64,000 nt of DNA from a gamma proteobacterium HTCC5015 (lineage in GTDB: Bacteria > Pseudomonadota > Gammaproteobacteria > HTCC5015): contig DS990602.1 of the NCBI GenBank assembly GCA_000155715.1, positions 36,115-100,114 on the forward strand, written 5' to 3'. Below the pieces are notes generated by a model that had not been told where the DNA came from, ran no database searches, and worked only from the letters and a program-made list of their open reading frames with translations. Below, piece after piece: positions 7,626-19,020 of the stretch (positions are counted from its first letter, which is position 1; each line of letters opens with the position of its first letter). A program made the translations under genes and the position numbers.

Positions 7626-7824
7626 CGATAAACGCTCATACAATGGAACACCCCCTATAAATAGCGGCTCCGAAGCGCTTTTCAAGAGGGTGTTATCTTC
7701 GCCTTGAGGAGAGAGGGAGCTCCCCCGATGCATCTTCGTTATGGAGATTCCAGATCAAGTCTGGAATGACGAGAAGTGGGCTCATTTTGTTATTGTGAGC
7801 CCCTGTCATCCTGCGCTCCAACAC

Positions 7825-7903
7825 CGTCATCCTGAACTTGATTCAGGATCTACCGATCAAAGCCCCGTTCTGGGAAATTCCAGATTAAACCTGGAATGAC
7901 GAG
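7825..7903. repeat. Dispersed repeat family A, copy 3 (short form)
   Basis: It contains GTCATCCTGAACTTGATTCA, then GATCTACCGATCAAAGCCCC and the second hairpin TTCCAGATTAAACCTGGAA with ATGACGAG. A half copy with the same second hairpin lies at 7743-7774. Confidence 0.8.
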
Positions 7904-7970
7904 AAGTGGCGAGTGCCTGCCACTGCGAGAAAACACAGCCGATGTGACAACCTGATGGTGTGTTCGGTGA

Positions 7971-8051
7971 GTAGATTGCTTCGCTGCGCTCGCAATAACG
8001 CACTGTGTTCATTGCGAGGGGGCGCAGCCGACGCAGTAATCTATCCGATAC
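7971..8051. repeat. Dispersed repeat family C, copy 3
   Basis: It contains AGATTGCTTCGCTGCGCTCG followed by CATTGCGAGGGGGCGCAGCC and GTAATCTATCCGATA. It is in inverted order relative to copies 1 and 2. Confidence 0.7.
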
Positions 8052-8089
8052 CGCTTTAAACATTTCTGTGGCAATGTCGGACAGTTAGA

Positions 8090-10342
8090 CTATTGGCTGT
8101 CTTTCCAGTCGGCACTGAGTGCATCGACATTCTGATAGCCGCGAGGCAATTTAACGCCACGCTTGCCCCTTTCAATCGTGTAATCATCCTGCTCACTCGA
8201 TTTTAAGGTCTTGTGCTTTTTACCGCAGAATACCGTAAAGGCCTCGCCGTCTTGAACCAGTGTTACATAAGCTAAAAACTCTTCGCGCGTTTTAAATTTG
8301 GCGGGTGGAATACCCAACATTTTTACGCCTTTCCCCTTGGGCAATTGTGGCAATTCATCCAGCTTTATCACACCACAGTAACCCTGCTCGGTAACCCCCA
8401 CTAACCAATCTTGCTCATAGCTTCTCACCGGCACGGGGGGGAGCACCTTAGCGCCCTTGGGAACACTGAGCATCGCCTTGCCTGCTTTATTGCGCGTCAT
8501 CATGTCTTCGAGCTTAGCGACATAACCATAGCCTGCATCCGTAGCGAGTAGATAAAGATCCTGTGGCTTGCCCGCCATCACGCCGACAAACTCAGCGCCG
8601 TCTTTGACCTTGAGCTTGCCCGTTAATGGTTCACCAAAACTGCGCGCGGAGGGGAAGCTATGCGCGACCAGAGTGTAGGTTCGGCCGTTAGAATCAATAA
8701 ACACCGCCTGTTGATTCGTGCGGCCCAGTGCATGATGTTGATAACCATCACCCGCTTTGTAGTTAAGCTCCTCGGGTTTCAGGTCGTGCCCTTTGCCCGC
8801 TCGTACCCAACCTTTCTCAGAGATAACAATGGTTGTGGGCTCAGACGGAACCAGCGCGGTCTCATCCATCTGCTGCGCTGCTTCGCGCTCAACCAAGGGG
8901 GAGCGGCGATCATCGCCATAGTCTTGAGCATCGGCTTTAAGTTCTTTTTTGATCAGCGTTTTCAAACGCTGTTTAGAACCCAGTGTTTTTTGTAGATCGT
9001 CTCGCTCGCGCTCCAAGTCCTCTTGCTCTCCACGAATTTTCATCTCTTCGAGCTTGGCCAAGTGGCGCAGCTTGGTTTCGAGAATCGCTTCGGCCTGCTC
9101 ATCACTGAGCTTAAACGCCTTCATCAACACCGCTTTGGGTTCATCTTCCGTTCGGATGATTCGAATGACTTCATCCAAGTTGAGATAGGCGACTAATAAA
9201 CCCTCTAGGATATGTAAACGCTTTTCGACTTTATCTAGGCGCCACTGCAAACGACGCGTTACCGTTTGAATGCGGAACTTGAGCCACTCAACCAAAATTT
9301 CACGCAAGTTGCGCACTCGGGGACGGCCATCGAGGCCAATCACATTCATGTTGACGCGATAATTGCGCTCGAGGTCGGTCGTCGCAAACAGGTGCGACAT
9401 CAGCTCGTCGATGTTGACGCGATTCGAACGTGGCGAGATCACAAATCGAATCGGGTTTTCGTGATCCGATTCATCGCGCAAGTCATCTACCATGGGCAGC
9501 TTTTTGTCACGCATCTGCTGAGCGATCTGCTCCATTACCTTAGCGCCGTAGGTCTGGTGTGGCAGAGCAGTAATCACGACATCGCCCTCTTCCACCGTGT
9601 ATTTGGCACGCATGCGAATCGAGCCATTGCCCGTTTCGTACATTTTTTGAATGTCGCTTTTAGGCGTGACAACCTCGGCATCCGTTGGGTAATCCGGCGC
9701 GGGAATATACGCCATCAGCTCCTCAACGCTGAGGCGACTGTTATCGAGTAGAGCGATGCAGGCAGAGGCGACTTCCCGCAAGTTGTGCGGTGGAATATCC
9801 GTCGCCATGCCCACGGCAATACCTGTTGTGCCATTTAACAGCACATTGGGAACGCGAGCGGGCAGCACCACGGGTTCATTCATGGTGCCGTCAAAATTGG
9901 GCTGCCAATCCACCGTGCCCTGCCCCAGTTCGTGCAACATTAAGCGCGAGTAAGGGCGCAGCTTGGCTTCGGTGTAACGCATCGCGGCAAACGATTTAGG
10001 ATCATCGGGCGAGCCCCAGTTACCCTGACCATCGACCAAGGGGTAACGATAGGTAAACGGCTGAGCCATTAACACCATGGCTTCATAACAAGCGGAGTCG
10101 CCATGGGGGTGATACTTACCCAGCACATCACCGACCGTGCGCGCTGCCTTCTTGTGCTTCGAGCTAGCCGACAACCCCAGCTCCGACATGGCATAAATGA
10201 TGCGCCGCTGAACGGGTTTCATGCCATCGCCAATATGCGGCAGAGCCCGATCGAGAATCACATACATCGAATAATCGAGATAGGCTTTCTCAGTAAAATC
10301 CTTAATCGGTTGCGTTTCAATATCGTTGTAAATGGCACTCAT
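8090..10342 (-). CDS. parC: DNA topoisomerase IV subunit A
   Basis: The 750-residue protein is full length. The breakage-reunion domain (about 30-480) holds the catalytic tyrosine in [11 protein letters not shown] (about residue 120) and [10 protein letters not shown] coiled-coil segment and a C-terminal beta-pinwheel follow. It decatenates sister chromosomes with ParE in the cytoplasm. The quinolone-determining region reads [13 protein letters not shown], with Ser present at the usual resistance position. parE lies 1.6 kb upstream on the same strand, separated by a broken transporter gene. Confidence 0.96.
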   Translation of the reverse strand: MSAIYNDIETQPIKDFTEKAYLDYSMYVILDRALPHIGDGMKPVQRRIIYAMSELGLSASSKHKKAARTVGDVLGKYHPHGDSACYEAMVLMAQPFTYRYPLVDGQGNWGSPDDPKSFAAMRYTEAKLRPYSRLMLHELGQGTVDWQPNFDGTMNEPVVLPARVPNVLLNGTTGIAVGMATDIPPHNLREVASACIALLDNSRLSVEELMAYIPAPDYPTDAEVVTPKSDIQKMYETGNGSIRMRAKYTVEEGDVVITALPHQTYGAKVMEQIAQQMRDKKLPMVDDLRDESDHENPIRFVISPRSNRVNIDELMSHLFATTDLERNYRVNMNVIGLDGRPRVRNLREILVEWLKFRIQTVTRRLQWRLDKVEKRLHILEGLLVAYLNLDEVIRIIRTEDEPKAVLMKAFKLSDEQAEAILETKLRHLAKLEEMKIRGEQEDLERERDDLQKTLGSKQRLKTLIKKELKADAQDYGDDRRSPLVEREAAQQMDETALVPSEPTTIVISEKGWVRAGKGHDLKPEELNYKAGDGYQHHALGRTNQQAVFIDSNGRTYTLVAHSFPSARSFGEPLTGKLKVKDGAEFVGVMAGKPQDLYLLATDAGYGYVAKLEDMMTRNKAGKAMLSVPKGAKVLPPVPVRSYEQDWLVGVTEQGYCGVIKLDELPQLPKGKGVKMLGIPPAKFKTREEFLAYVTLVQDGEAFTVFCGKKHKTLKSSEQDDYTIERGKRGVKLPRGYQNVDALSADWKDSQ

Positions 10343-10409
10343 AGTGTCTACTCAATTGTGTTTAACGCTAATTAAAATCAGCTTATCCATTCATAGGGTG
10401 TTATCAGCC

Positions 10410-11942
10410 TTAAAGGCCCGGTCCCAGCGGCCAGCCCAGTGCCAGCCATAGGGCGAGAGCAACGCTCCAAAATATCAATAGCGCCAGTGAATAAGGCAGC
10501 ATAAAAGCCATTAAACTGCCGACATTCATGTTTGGCTGATAGCGCTGCATAAAAGCCAGTACGACAGGGAAATACGGCATCAACGGCGTAATAATGTTGG
10601 TGCTGCCGTCGCCAATGCGATACGCCGCCTGGGTGGCCTCGGCGGGAATCCCTAAAAGCGCTAACATCGGTACAAAAATTGGCGCCATCACCGCCCACTT
10701 GGCCGACATGCTACCCACCAATAAATTGATCACCGCTGTGACGGCGATAAAGGCCATCAGCAACACCACGGAGTCAGCACCCCAGCCCTGTAGCGCACTT
10801 GCCCCGCTAATCGACAAGACGGGCCCAATGTTGGACCAGGCAAAATAATGAACAAACTGGGCGGCAAAAAACATCTACACCAAATAACTGGCCAAGCCGC
10901 GCATGGCGTCTTCCATACTGCCTACCCAATCGCTACCGCTTTTAAAGGCTCCCGTGAGAAAACCGTAGGCGCTACCCGCCACCGCAAAAAAGGCAGCACT
11001 CACGGCAACAATGCCCGACATAAATGGCGAGCGCAGAAACTCACCGGTCTCGGGATGTCTCAGCGGAGCGCCTTCGGGCACCACGAGCCACGCGACCAGT
11101 AGCATAAAAACAACGCTGGCAAACGCGGCTCCGAGGAGCCCTCGCTTCTCTGTGACACTTAAAGCCGTATTTTGGCTGGTCTGAGAAGACAGCTCGCCAT
11201 CGCCATTTTCTGCGGCTTCACTGGCATAGCTTCGATAGTACAGAGGCAGCACCACGCGCTCAGTAACCCAAGTGCCAATGGCGCCCACAATAAAAACGGA
11301 AGCCACCATAAAGTAGTAATTGCCCGCCACACCCACTTCGCGAGCCAAATTGCTGTCCAGTGCCAGCGCCTCGGTGGTCAGTCCCGCTAAGATGACATCC
11401 ACGGGGCCGAGCAAGAAGTTGGCACTAAACCCACCGGACACACCGGCAAAGGCCGCGGCCATTCCCACAACTGCGGGACGCCCTGCCGCGTAAAACACCA
11501 CGCCAGCCAGCGGCACTAACACCACATAGCCTGCATCCGCCGCCAAGCTCGACAACACACCCGCCACGACGACGAAAAAGGTAATCAGGGCGCCCTTGGC
11601 TGATCGCACCAATACACTCAGCAAGGTTTTCAACAACCCCGACGATTCGGCAAAACCAATGCCCAGCATCGCCACCACAACTGTTCCCACGGGCGTAAAA
11701 CCCGTGAAGTTACTCACACTGTGAGTGAGCATTTCTCGCAAGCCCCATGCGGACAATAAGCTTTTTACCGCCACACTGTCGCCGCTAATCGGGTGCTCAG
11801 CTTGAATATTCAGGGCCGCGAGTAACGCCGACAGCAAGACGACGAACGCGCACAGGGCGACGAACAACAGCGTCGGGTGAGGCAGGCTATTGCCTAGGCG
11901 CTCAATGCGCAGCAAGGCATTTTGTACGGCGTTTGCTAGCAT
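10410..11942 (-). pseudogene. AbgT-family transporter interrupted by an in-frame TAG
   Basis: The two halves lie in one frame. An N-terminal part of about 355 residues from ATG 11942 (MLANAVQNALLRIERLGNSL) ends ...LASYLV-TAG at 10875-10877, and the frame continues at once with ATG TTT TTT GCC GCC CAG. Together they give about 510 residues, the usual length of this family (p-aminobenzoyl-glutamate and antimetabolite transporters), with about a dozen membrane helices. Family members read straight through this spot (YLV-x-x-FFAAQF), so a single base change such as TTG to TAG explains it. The other possibilities are translational restart at the adjacent ATG or a sequencing error. The ATG 11942 start is 12 bp after the parE stop. 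Confidence 0.8.
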
Positions 11943-11953
11943 GCTAGGGCCTG

Positions 11954-13906
<1,953 letters not shown>

Positions 13907-13935
13907 TCAAACGGGCCAATTGCCCCACACCGACA

Positions 13936-13970
13936 ACAAAAAGGGCGGCTATTTTCTCAAATAGCCGCCC
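13936..13970 (-). terminator. Rho-independent terminator of dsbC
   Basis: A perfect 12-bp stem (GGGCGGCTATTT / AAATAGCCGCCC, 13943-13954 and 13959-13970) is followed on the minus strand by TTTTTGTTG, about 30 bp after the dsbC stop. Confidence 0.9.
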
Positions 13971-14002
13971 CAGCCTGTATGCGCTGAATGCGCTATCAGC
14001 GC

Positions 14003-14740
14003 TTACTGATCGTCGCCAATCAAAATTGCCATCAATTTGTCTACAGGACGATAACCGTTAATTTTAGTGCCCTTGCCCGTAAAAATGAGCGGCGTGCCGC
14101 GTAGCCCCATTTCGTGCGCGAGCGCCACGTGCTCTTTAATCGGGTTGTCGCAGCGCTTGCGGGGAATGTGATTGCCCGCCTTCGCCTCATCCATCAGCTC
14201 TTGTTGATCGTCGCCGCACCACACGCTCTCCGCTTTGCGCGCAGAGTCGGACATCACACCCGCTCGCGGATAGAAGAAGTAGCGCACTTCAACGCCTTTT
14301 TCGTTAAGTTCAGGGACTTCGTCATGCAGGCGTCGACAATAACCGCAGTCAATGTCGGTAAACACATTGAGCACATATTTGGATTCGCCCTCGGCGGGAA
14401 AGCGTACAAACTCCTTCTGCTCAGCAAACACCGCCGCGCGCATGCTGGACTCAGCCTGTTCCGTCAAATTGATCTCTGCCGCTTGATCGATGATGTCGCC
14501 CTGAATCAGATATTTGGCATCCGCCGTGAAATACACCAGACTGCCGCCGACAATCACTTCGTACAGGCCTTCAATGGGTGCGGGCTTCACACTCTCAACG
14601 GGCATGGGGTCTAGCGCTTCACGGATAGCGGTCTCGGCCTGTTGCTGGCTCGGCGCTTCATCCGCCCAAACGGGCATTGTTAAAACAGTCACAAGCAGCG
14701 CAGCAGCGGCTACCAAAGTCTTGGTGGTGATTAATTTCAT
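14003..14740 (-). CDS. dsbC: Thiol:disulfide interchange protein DsbC
   Basis: The protein is 245 residues from ATG 14740, chosen because GAGG lies 6 bp upstream and the residues MKLITTKTLVAAAALLV form a good signal peptide ending at VWA. An N-terminal dimerisation domain is followed by a thioredoxin domain with the active site DCGYC and the cis-proline segment RGTPLIF. It isomerises wrong disulfides in the periplasm and is kept reduced by DsbD, which is encoded at 28991-30664. xerD lies upstream on the same strand, the order seen in many gammaproteobacteria. Confidence 0.94.
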   Translation of the reverse strand: MKLITTKTLVAAAALLVTVLTMPVWADEAPSQQQAETAIREALDPMPVESVKPAPIEGLYEVIVGGSLVYFTADAKYLIQGDIIDQAAEINLTEQAESSMRAAVFAEQKEFVRFPAEGESKYVLNVFTDIDCGYCRRLHDEVPELNEKGVEVRYFFYPRAGVMSDSARKAESVWCGDDQQELMDEAKAGNHIPRKRCDNPIKEHVALAHEMGLRGTPLIFTGKGTKINGYRPVDKLMAILIGDDQ

Positions 14741-14887
14741 GATATACCTCATTGTTCGCTACAGAATTGACCCACTGCAACGAAAAACATTCCCCAATAT
14801 GCGTCAAATGGCGGCTATTCTTACACGAGCAGCGCCAGCCTGCAGCCCTTTCGCTAAAAACTCAGACAAACGGTGCATCGCAGTCTA

Positions 14888-15823
14888 CTAAGCCCGCGGG
14901 TGGTGTTGCTCGTGAAATTGTCGCAAGCGCTCGTTGGCGACATGGGTGTAGATCTGAGTGGTCGACAGGTCACTGTGGCCAAGCAGCATTTGCACGGCGC
15001 GCAAATCCGCTCCGTGGTTGAGTAAATGGGTGGCAAAGGCGTGGCGCAGCGTGTGCGGTGAAAGATCACCGCCCAAATGGGCTTGCTGGGCGTATTTTTT
15101 AATCACATTCCAGGCGGTTTGACGCGTCATTCCACCGCCGCGTCGAGTGACAAACAAAAAGGGCGTCGTGGTATCTCGCCCCTTGAGCAAATCGGGTCGC
15201 GCACTCTGCAAATACTCACCGAGCCAAGCCAGCGCTTCATCGCCAATCGGTACCAACCGCTCTTTGCGCCCCTTGCCCATCACTTTAACGATGCCGTGGT
15301 GGGCATCGATCTGCTCTAACCGCAACGTGACCAGTTCCGTGACGCGCAAGCCACTGGCGTAGAGCATTTCTAGCATCAGGCGGTCGCGCAGCCCCAAATC
15401 GGTGTGCGTATCGGGGGCGCGCAACAGGCGCTCAATATGCTCTTCGCTGATCGACTTGGGCAAGCGCACGCCAAGCTTAGGCGATTCCAACAAGGCGGTG
15501 GGGTCTTCCTGCAAGCGCCCTTCACTCACTTGATAGCGATAAAAGCGGCGCAGCGATGACAATAGGCGAGCGGCGCTACTGGCTTTGCCGCGCTTGGACA
15601 ATCGAAAGGCGAGAAAATCCTGCAGTGCGCCACGGTCCGCCTGCAGCAGATGTGATCCTTTGTCACCCAAAAAGCTCGAAAGCTGGCGCAAGTCACTGCC
15701 GTAAGAACCCAGTGTGTTGTCACTCAAACCGTGTGACATCCACAAGTTATCAAGGAAGCGGCGAATGATCACATCATCCGCCGCCGACACCGTCGTCGCT
15801 CTACTTGATTTGGATTTGGCCAT
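14888..15823 (-). CDS. xerD: Tyrosine recombinase XerD
   Basis: The 311-residue protein has the SAM-like core-binding N domain and a catalytic domain with all expected residues: Arg in YASGLRVTELV, His-x-x-Arg in HTLRHAFATHLL, the LGH motif and the tyrosine nucleophile in TTQIYTHV. It acts with XerC at dif to resolve chromosome dimers. Placement next to dsbC supports XerD rather than XerC. The start ATG lies inside the 3' end of the SIMPL gene (23-bp overlap), so it is co-transcribed with it. Confidence 0.93.
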   Translation of the reverse strand: MAKSKSSRATTVSAADDVIIRRFLDNLWMSHGLSDNTLGSYGSDLRQLSSFLGDKGSHLLQADRGALQDFLAFRLSKRGKASSAARLLSSLRRFYRYQVSEGRLQEDPTALLESPKLGVRLPKSISEEHIERLLRAPDTHTDLGLRDRLMLEMLYASGLRVTELVTLRLEQIDAHHGIVKVMGKGRKERLVPIGDEALAWLGEYLQSARPDLLKGRDTTTPFLFVTRRGGGMTRQTAWNVIKKYAQQAHLGGDLSPHTLRHAFATHLLNHGADLRAVQMLLGHSDLSTTQIYTHVANERLRQFHEQHHPRA

Positions 15824-16562
15824 TCACGTTCACCGTCAACACGGACGTGCCCGCCTCGACCGCAGGAGCCGACTCCACCGCGCTATCCATCGCCATCATT
15901 TTGGCGCCTCGATAAGCCACAGTGGGCCGTTGCCCTTGGGTGTTCACGTTCATACTCACTAAGTCATAGTCATCGGCTTTTAACTGCTGTTGTACTTGTT
16001 CCGCGCGTTGAGAGAATTTAGCGATGGCTTCATTGATGAGGCCCGTCTCCACCGATTCGCGGGTTTCCCGAGTCGGCACAAACTGCATCGAACTGACGGC
16101 AAGCTTCGATTGCAACTCGCGGGTGAGCTCCGACAGCTCTGAAAAATGCTTTGATTCCAGCTGCAAGTGCTGAGAGCCACGCCACGCTCGAATCTTCGTT
16201 TTTTCGTAGACAGGATGCGTTTGATAGTGCTGGGTTTCGCTTTTCACCGAGGTCACAGACTTGGCCTTGCCAAGTGCCCAGCTCATTGTCTGATTGATAG
16301 ACTCGGCCACATCGGCGGGAGAGTCGCCCTGATGGCTGGCTTTAAGTGTCACACGCATCAAATCATTGGGCACATCGCGCTCAGCCTGTACCGACAGATT
16401 TACCAAGTTGTAATTCAGGCTCTCCGCCCATGCGCTGCCGCTAATCGCCGCGCCAGCCCACGCCACGCTGGCGAAAGCTGCAATACTAATCCATCGAGCA
16501 ACGCTGGAGGCATTTGAGAAACGCTCTAGGCCACTCACACCATTCATAAGCCACTGATTCAT
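15801..16562 (-). CDS. SIMPL domain (DUF541) exported protein
   Basis: This 253-residue protein begins with a long signal sequence whose hydrophobic stretch (about residues 24-45) ends in SAWA. The SIMPL domain covers most of the rest, with the family's LSVQAERDVPNDLMRVTL opening strand and the closing LTVNVNGQIQI strand. SIMPL proteins are periplasmic or envelope proteins of poorly defined function, linked to oxidative stress in E. coli (YggE). AGAGGA lies 7 bp before the ATG. It is first in the operon with xerD. Confidence 0.82.
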   Translation of the reverse strand: MNQWLMNGVSGLERFSNASSVARWISIAAFASVAWAGAAISGSAWAESLNYNLVNLSVQAERDVPNDLMRVTLKASHQGDSPADVAESINQTMSWALGKAKSVTSVKSETQHYQTHPVYEKTKIRAWRGSQHLQLESKHFSELSELTRELQSKLAVSSMQFVPTRETRESVETGLINEAIAKFSQRAEQVQQQLKADDYDLVSMNVNTQGQRPTVAYRGAKMMAMDSAVESAPAVEAGTSVLTVNVNGQIQIK

Positions 16563-16630
16563 TGTTTATCCTCTTAGTTAAGTCGTAGGGCGGGTGACAG
16601 CACGCCACAGTCTGCGCATAATACGGCGCC

Positions 16631-17161
16631 ATGTTTGACGACTTCCCACTGCCCGTTATCGGCCTAATTGCCGACAAGAGTATCGACAAATCTGCCTTCA
16701 TCAAAGTTCACTTGCCTCTGTTCAATGAACGCGGTTGGCGCGTGGGCGTCATAAAAGAAGTGCACGATCGCTTTGACGTCGATCAGCCGGGCACCGCCAG
16801 CTTTGAAATGCGCAAAGCCGGCGCCACCCAGATGCTGCTCACCTCGGGGCAGCGCTGGGCACTCATGTATGAGCGAGAGTGCCATCAACCGCCCAAACTG
16901 GAAGAACACTTGGCCCACTTAGAGCTCGACGAGCTCGATTTGGTGCTGGTCGAAACCCTGGGCGATGGGCGTTTTCCCAAAATCGAACTGCACAAGCCAG
17001 CCATTGGCAAGCCACTGCTCTTCCCACAAGATGACGCCATCGTGGCCGTGGCAACCGATTCCCCATTGATACTCCCCGACCATATCCATCAGCTCGATTT
17101 AAATCAGCCGCTCGATATGGTCCAATACATCGAATGCCACTATTTGTCATCTTCTCGGTGA
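16631..17161 (+). CDS. MobB-like protein of molybdopterin-guanine dinucleotide synthesis, with degenerate Walker A
   Basis: The 176-residue protein aligns along its length with MobB: GWRVGVIKEVHDRFDVDQPG, SFEMRKAGATQMLLTS, RWALM and LDLVLVETLGD. The GTP-binding P-loop, normally (S)GTGKTT after the first strand, here reads ADKSIDKSAF (residues 14-23). It keeps the Lys-Ser pair but lacks both glycines. The reading frame is clean around it, so this is not a frameshift. The protein may have lost GTPase activity and act as an adaptor for MobA. No other molybdenum cofactor gene is nearby. Confidence 0.75.
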   Translation: MFDDFPLPVIGLIADKSIDKSAFIKVHLPLFNERGWRVGVIKEVHDRFDVDQPGTASFEMRKAGATQMLLTSGQRWALMYERECHQPPKLEEHLAHLELDELDLVLVETLGDGRFPKIELHKPAIGKPLLFPQDDAIVAVATDSPLILPDHIHQLDLNQPLDMVQYIECHYLSSSR

Positions 17162-17228
17162 TTTTCTCTGTGGGGGTGGCGCCGTAACCAAAACCACTGG
17201 ATGATCGGGGCACAATATGGAGGGCGCA

Positions 17229-17981
17229 ATGTTTAGAACAGTTCGATGCTTCATTGCGGTTATTTTCCTGACTGCCACTAGCTCAATAATCGCCGACGAC
17301 CTCACCCATGAGCACATTCGCATTGTTGCGCCGACCACCCCGCTATGGGCCAAGGAAAATGGCCTCGGCATCGCCCCAGAGCTCTTCAGCAAACTGCAAG
17401 AATCTTTGCCTGAGTGGACGGATATCGAGATCGCCACCCTACCGCTCAATCGCGCCATCGCCAGCTACGCCATTCACCACAGTGACTGCTTTATCGGCGG
17501 CGATGTAACGCTCTTTCGGCATTTGTATCCTGGCGCTTTAATTGCCAGCCGCCCCATTAAGCAATCGTCGATACTCCTTCTAACCTTGCAGTCAAAGCCT
17601 ATTATTAACCAACTGTCCGCCTTAGAGGGCCTATCAGTCGGTATTCCCGAAGGCACACACCGCCTGGCCATTGACCTGCTTGAGAAACACGGCGCCAGCA
17701 CCGTCAAAGCACGCAATTTCCCCCGACTTAAAAAATTGATCGAACTCGGCCGAATTGATGCCATTGCCGGCCCCGATTTAACCGCTTGGGCTCTCCCCAA
17801 GCTGCACTACGACGAGCGCTTTAAATTGATTCGCTATCAAGACACGTTGCACTGTCACGACAACAAAACAAACCGCGCTCTGATTAAATCGATCGACCCA
17901 GCACTGGAAGCCTTGAAAAAAGCGGGGTACATTGGCCGCTTGCTGGAGCGCCACACCGCGGCGGCTCACGTTTCTCAATAA
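17229..17981 (+). CDS. Periplasmic solute-binding protein, family 3-like
   Basis: The protein is 250 residues from ATG 17229, chosen because GGAGGG lies just upstream. A signal peptide (MFRTVRCFIAVIFLTATSSIIA) is followed by a bilobed SBP_bac_3-type domain: early IRIVAPTTPLWAKENGLGIAPELF, then LEGLSVGIPEGTHRLAIDLL and IDAIAGPDLTAWAL. Such proteins bind amino acids or similar small ligands, or serve as sensors. No ABC permease or ATPase lies beside it, so it is an orphan and its ligand is unknown. It is followed 11 bp later by an unrelated cytoplasmic-looking gene. Confidence 0.65.
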   Translation: MFRTVRCFIAVIFLTATSSIIADDLTHEHIRIVAPTTPLWAKENGLGIAPELFSKLQESLPEWTDIEIATLPLNRAIASYAIHHSDCFIGGDVTLFRHLYPGALIASRPIKQSSILLLTLQSKPIINQLSALEGLSVGIPEGTHRLAIDLLEKHGASTVKARNFPRLKKLIELGRIDAIAGPDLTAWALPKLHYDERFKLIRYQDTLHCHDNKTNRALIKSIDPALEALKKAGYIGRLLERHTAAAHVSQ

Positions 17982-17992
17982 AAGGTTTTCCC

Positions 17993-19009
17993 ATGCACAA
18001 TACCGCCGAAGCCCTGCTTCAAGCCCATGTTGCCTTTGAACTCGAGCGCCTAACGGGCGATCAACTAGAGAGCGATATTGGCGACATCGTTCAACACTTT
18101 TTAAACAGCGAGCTGCAAGCACCGCTAGACCAGTGGGTCGAGCCCGAGCAAGTCTCCGCCACCTTGGCCCGCTGCGTGCTCGAGCTGCCCCTCGATGCTC
18201 AGTTTGGCGAACTGATTGGCAGCATCGCCGAACACCTCTACCAGCTCAAAGACAGCGATCAGACCCAGCTCAGTCACCTCATTCCCCGCAAAGACGCCCA
18301 GCGTTGGGTGAAAGAGTCGCTGGCCATGAAGGAGTTGCGCGAAACGCTTATTCACAAGGGCATGCGCTCAACCATATACCGAGAGCTCGTCGCCGACATT
18401 CTCTACGCGGGCATCTCCAGCTATCTTACCGAGGCCAACGCCATCTCCAAAAATGTGCCCGGCGCCAAAAAAATGATGGCCATGGGTAAGGGCTGGATTA
18501 ACAAGGCCGCCCCCAAGCTCGAAGAACGCGTCGCCACACAGGTCAAAAAATCCATCAACGCCAACCTGTCTGAGGTCATCGAGCACGGCGAAGCCTTTAT
18601 TACAGAGTCCATCAGCGAGGCCCACCTCAACGACATTGCCATGAATATTTGGGACTCCATCGCCGAGCACCCCATTGCACTGATTCGCGATTATCTCGGC
18701 GCAGAGGACATCCAGACCTTTGTTCACTTAGGCTATGAGCAGTGGCTCGATCTGCGTGGGAATGACTACATCAAGGCGCTGGTGGAGGCGGGTGTGACCG
18801 CCTTCTTCGAGCGCTACGGCAGTGCCCCATTGGCAACGCTGTGCCAAGAGCTCGGACTCGACGCCAAGCGCATTACCGCCGAATGCCTAAACTACGCGCC
18901 AAAGGTTATCCACCAGCTACACAACAGCGGTTTTCTCGAGGCGTGGTTGCGCGAGCGACTCGGTGCCTTTTACGCCTCAAGTGCTGCCCAGAAAGTACTC
19001 GAGGGCTAG
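17993..19009 (+). CDS. Conserved hypothetical protein, 338 residues
   Basis: I do not recognise this protein. It is mostly alpha-helical and acidic-basic mixed, with no signal peptide or membrane helix. Segments such as LESDIGDIVQHFLNSELQAPLDQWV and MAMGKGWINKAAPKLEERVATQVKKSINANL look like amphipathic helices that could pack on membranes or partners. It is probably co-transcribed with the upstream solute-binding protein gene (11 bp gap). Its stop codon TAG lies inside the 15-bp palindrome shared with the convergent bcr gene. Confidence 0.7.
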   Translation: MHNTAEALLQAHVAFELERLTGDQLESDIGDIVQHFLNSELQAPLDQWVEPEQVSATLARCVLELPLDAQFGELIGSIAEHLYQLKDSDQTQLSHLIPRKDAQRWVKESLAMKELRETLIHKGMRSTIYRELVADILYAGISSYLTEANAISKNVPGAKKMMAMGKGWINKAAPKLEERVATQVKKSINANLSEVIEHGEAFITESISEAHLNDIAMNIWDSIAEHPIALIRDYLGAEDIQTFVHLGYEQWLDLRGNDYIKALVEAGVTAFFERYGSAPLATLCQELGLDAKRITAECLNYAPKVIHQLHNSGFLEAWLRERLGAFYASSAAQKVLEG

Positions 19010-19020
19010 CAGCCTGCTAG
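19006..19020. repeat. 15-bp palindrome carrying both convergent stop codons
   Basis: CTAGCAGCCTGCTAG contains the TAG of the plus-strand gene (19007-19009) and, on the other strand, the TAG of the minus-strand transporter gene (19017-19019). The same palindrome on the opposite strand is at 3688-3702. Confidence 0.8.

Larger units (their letters stand above)
7626..8089. repeat. Intergenic interval between htpX and parC with three repeat copies
   Basis: The 464 bp contain no supported gene. They hold a half copy of family A at 7743-7774, a full short family A copy at 7825-7903 and a family C copy at 7971-8051. The htpX promoter must lie at the left side and the parC terminator, if any, at the right. 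Confidence 0.7.

Noticed and set aside
10875-10877. TAG in the AbgT-type gene as a recoded amino acid (for example pyrrolysine)
   Set aside because: TAG is used as a normal stop by other genes here, such as arsM and the gene ending at 19009, and no recoding gene is seen.
14888-15823. Integrase of a prophage or genomic island
   Set aside because: The sequence and its neighbour dsbC identify housekeeping XerD; there are no phage genes or attachment-site repeats around it.
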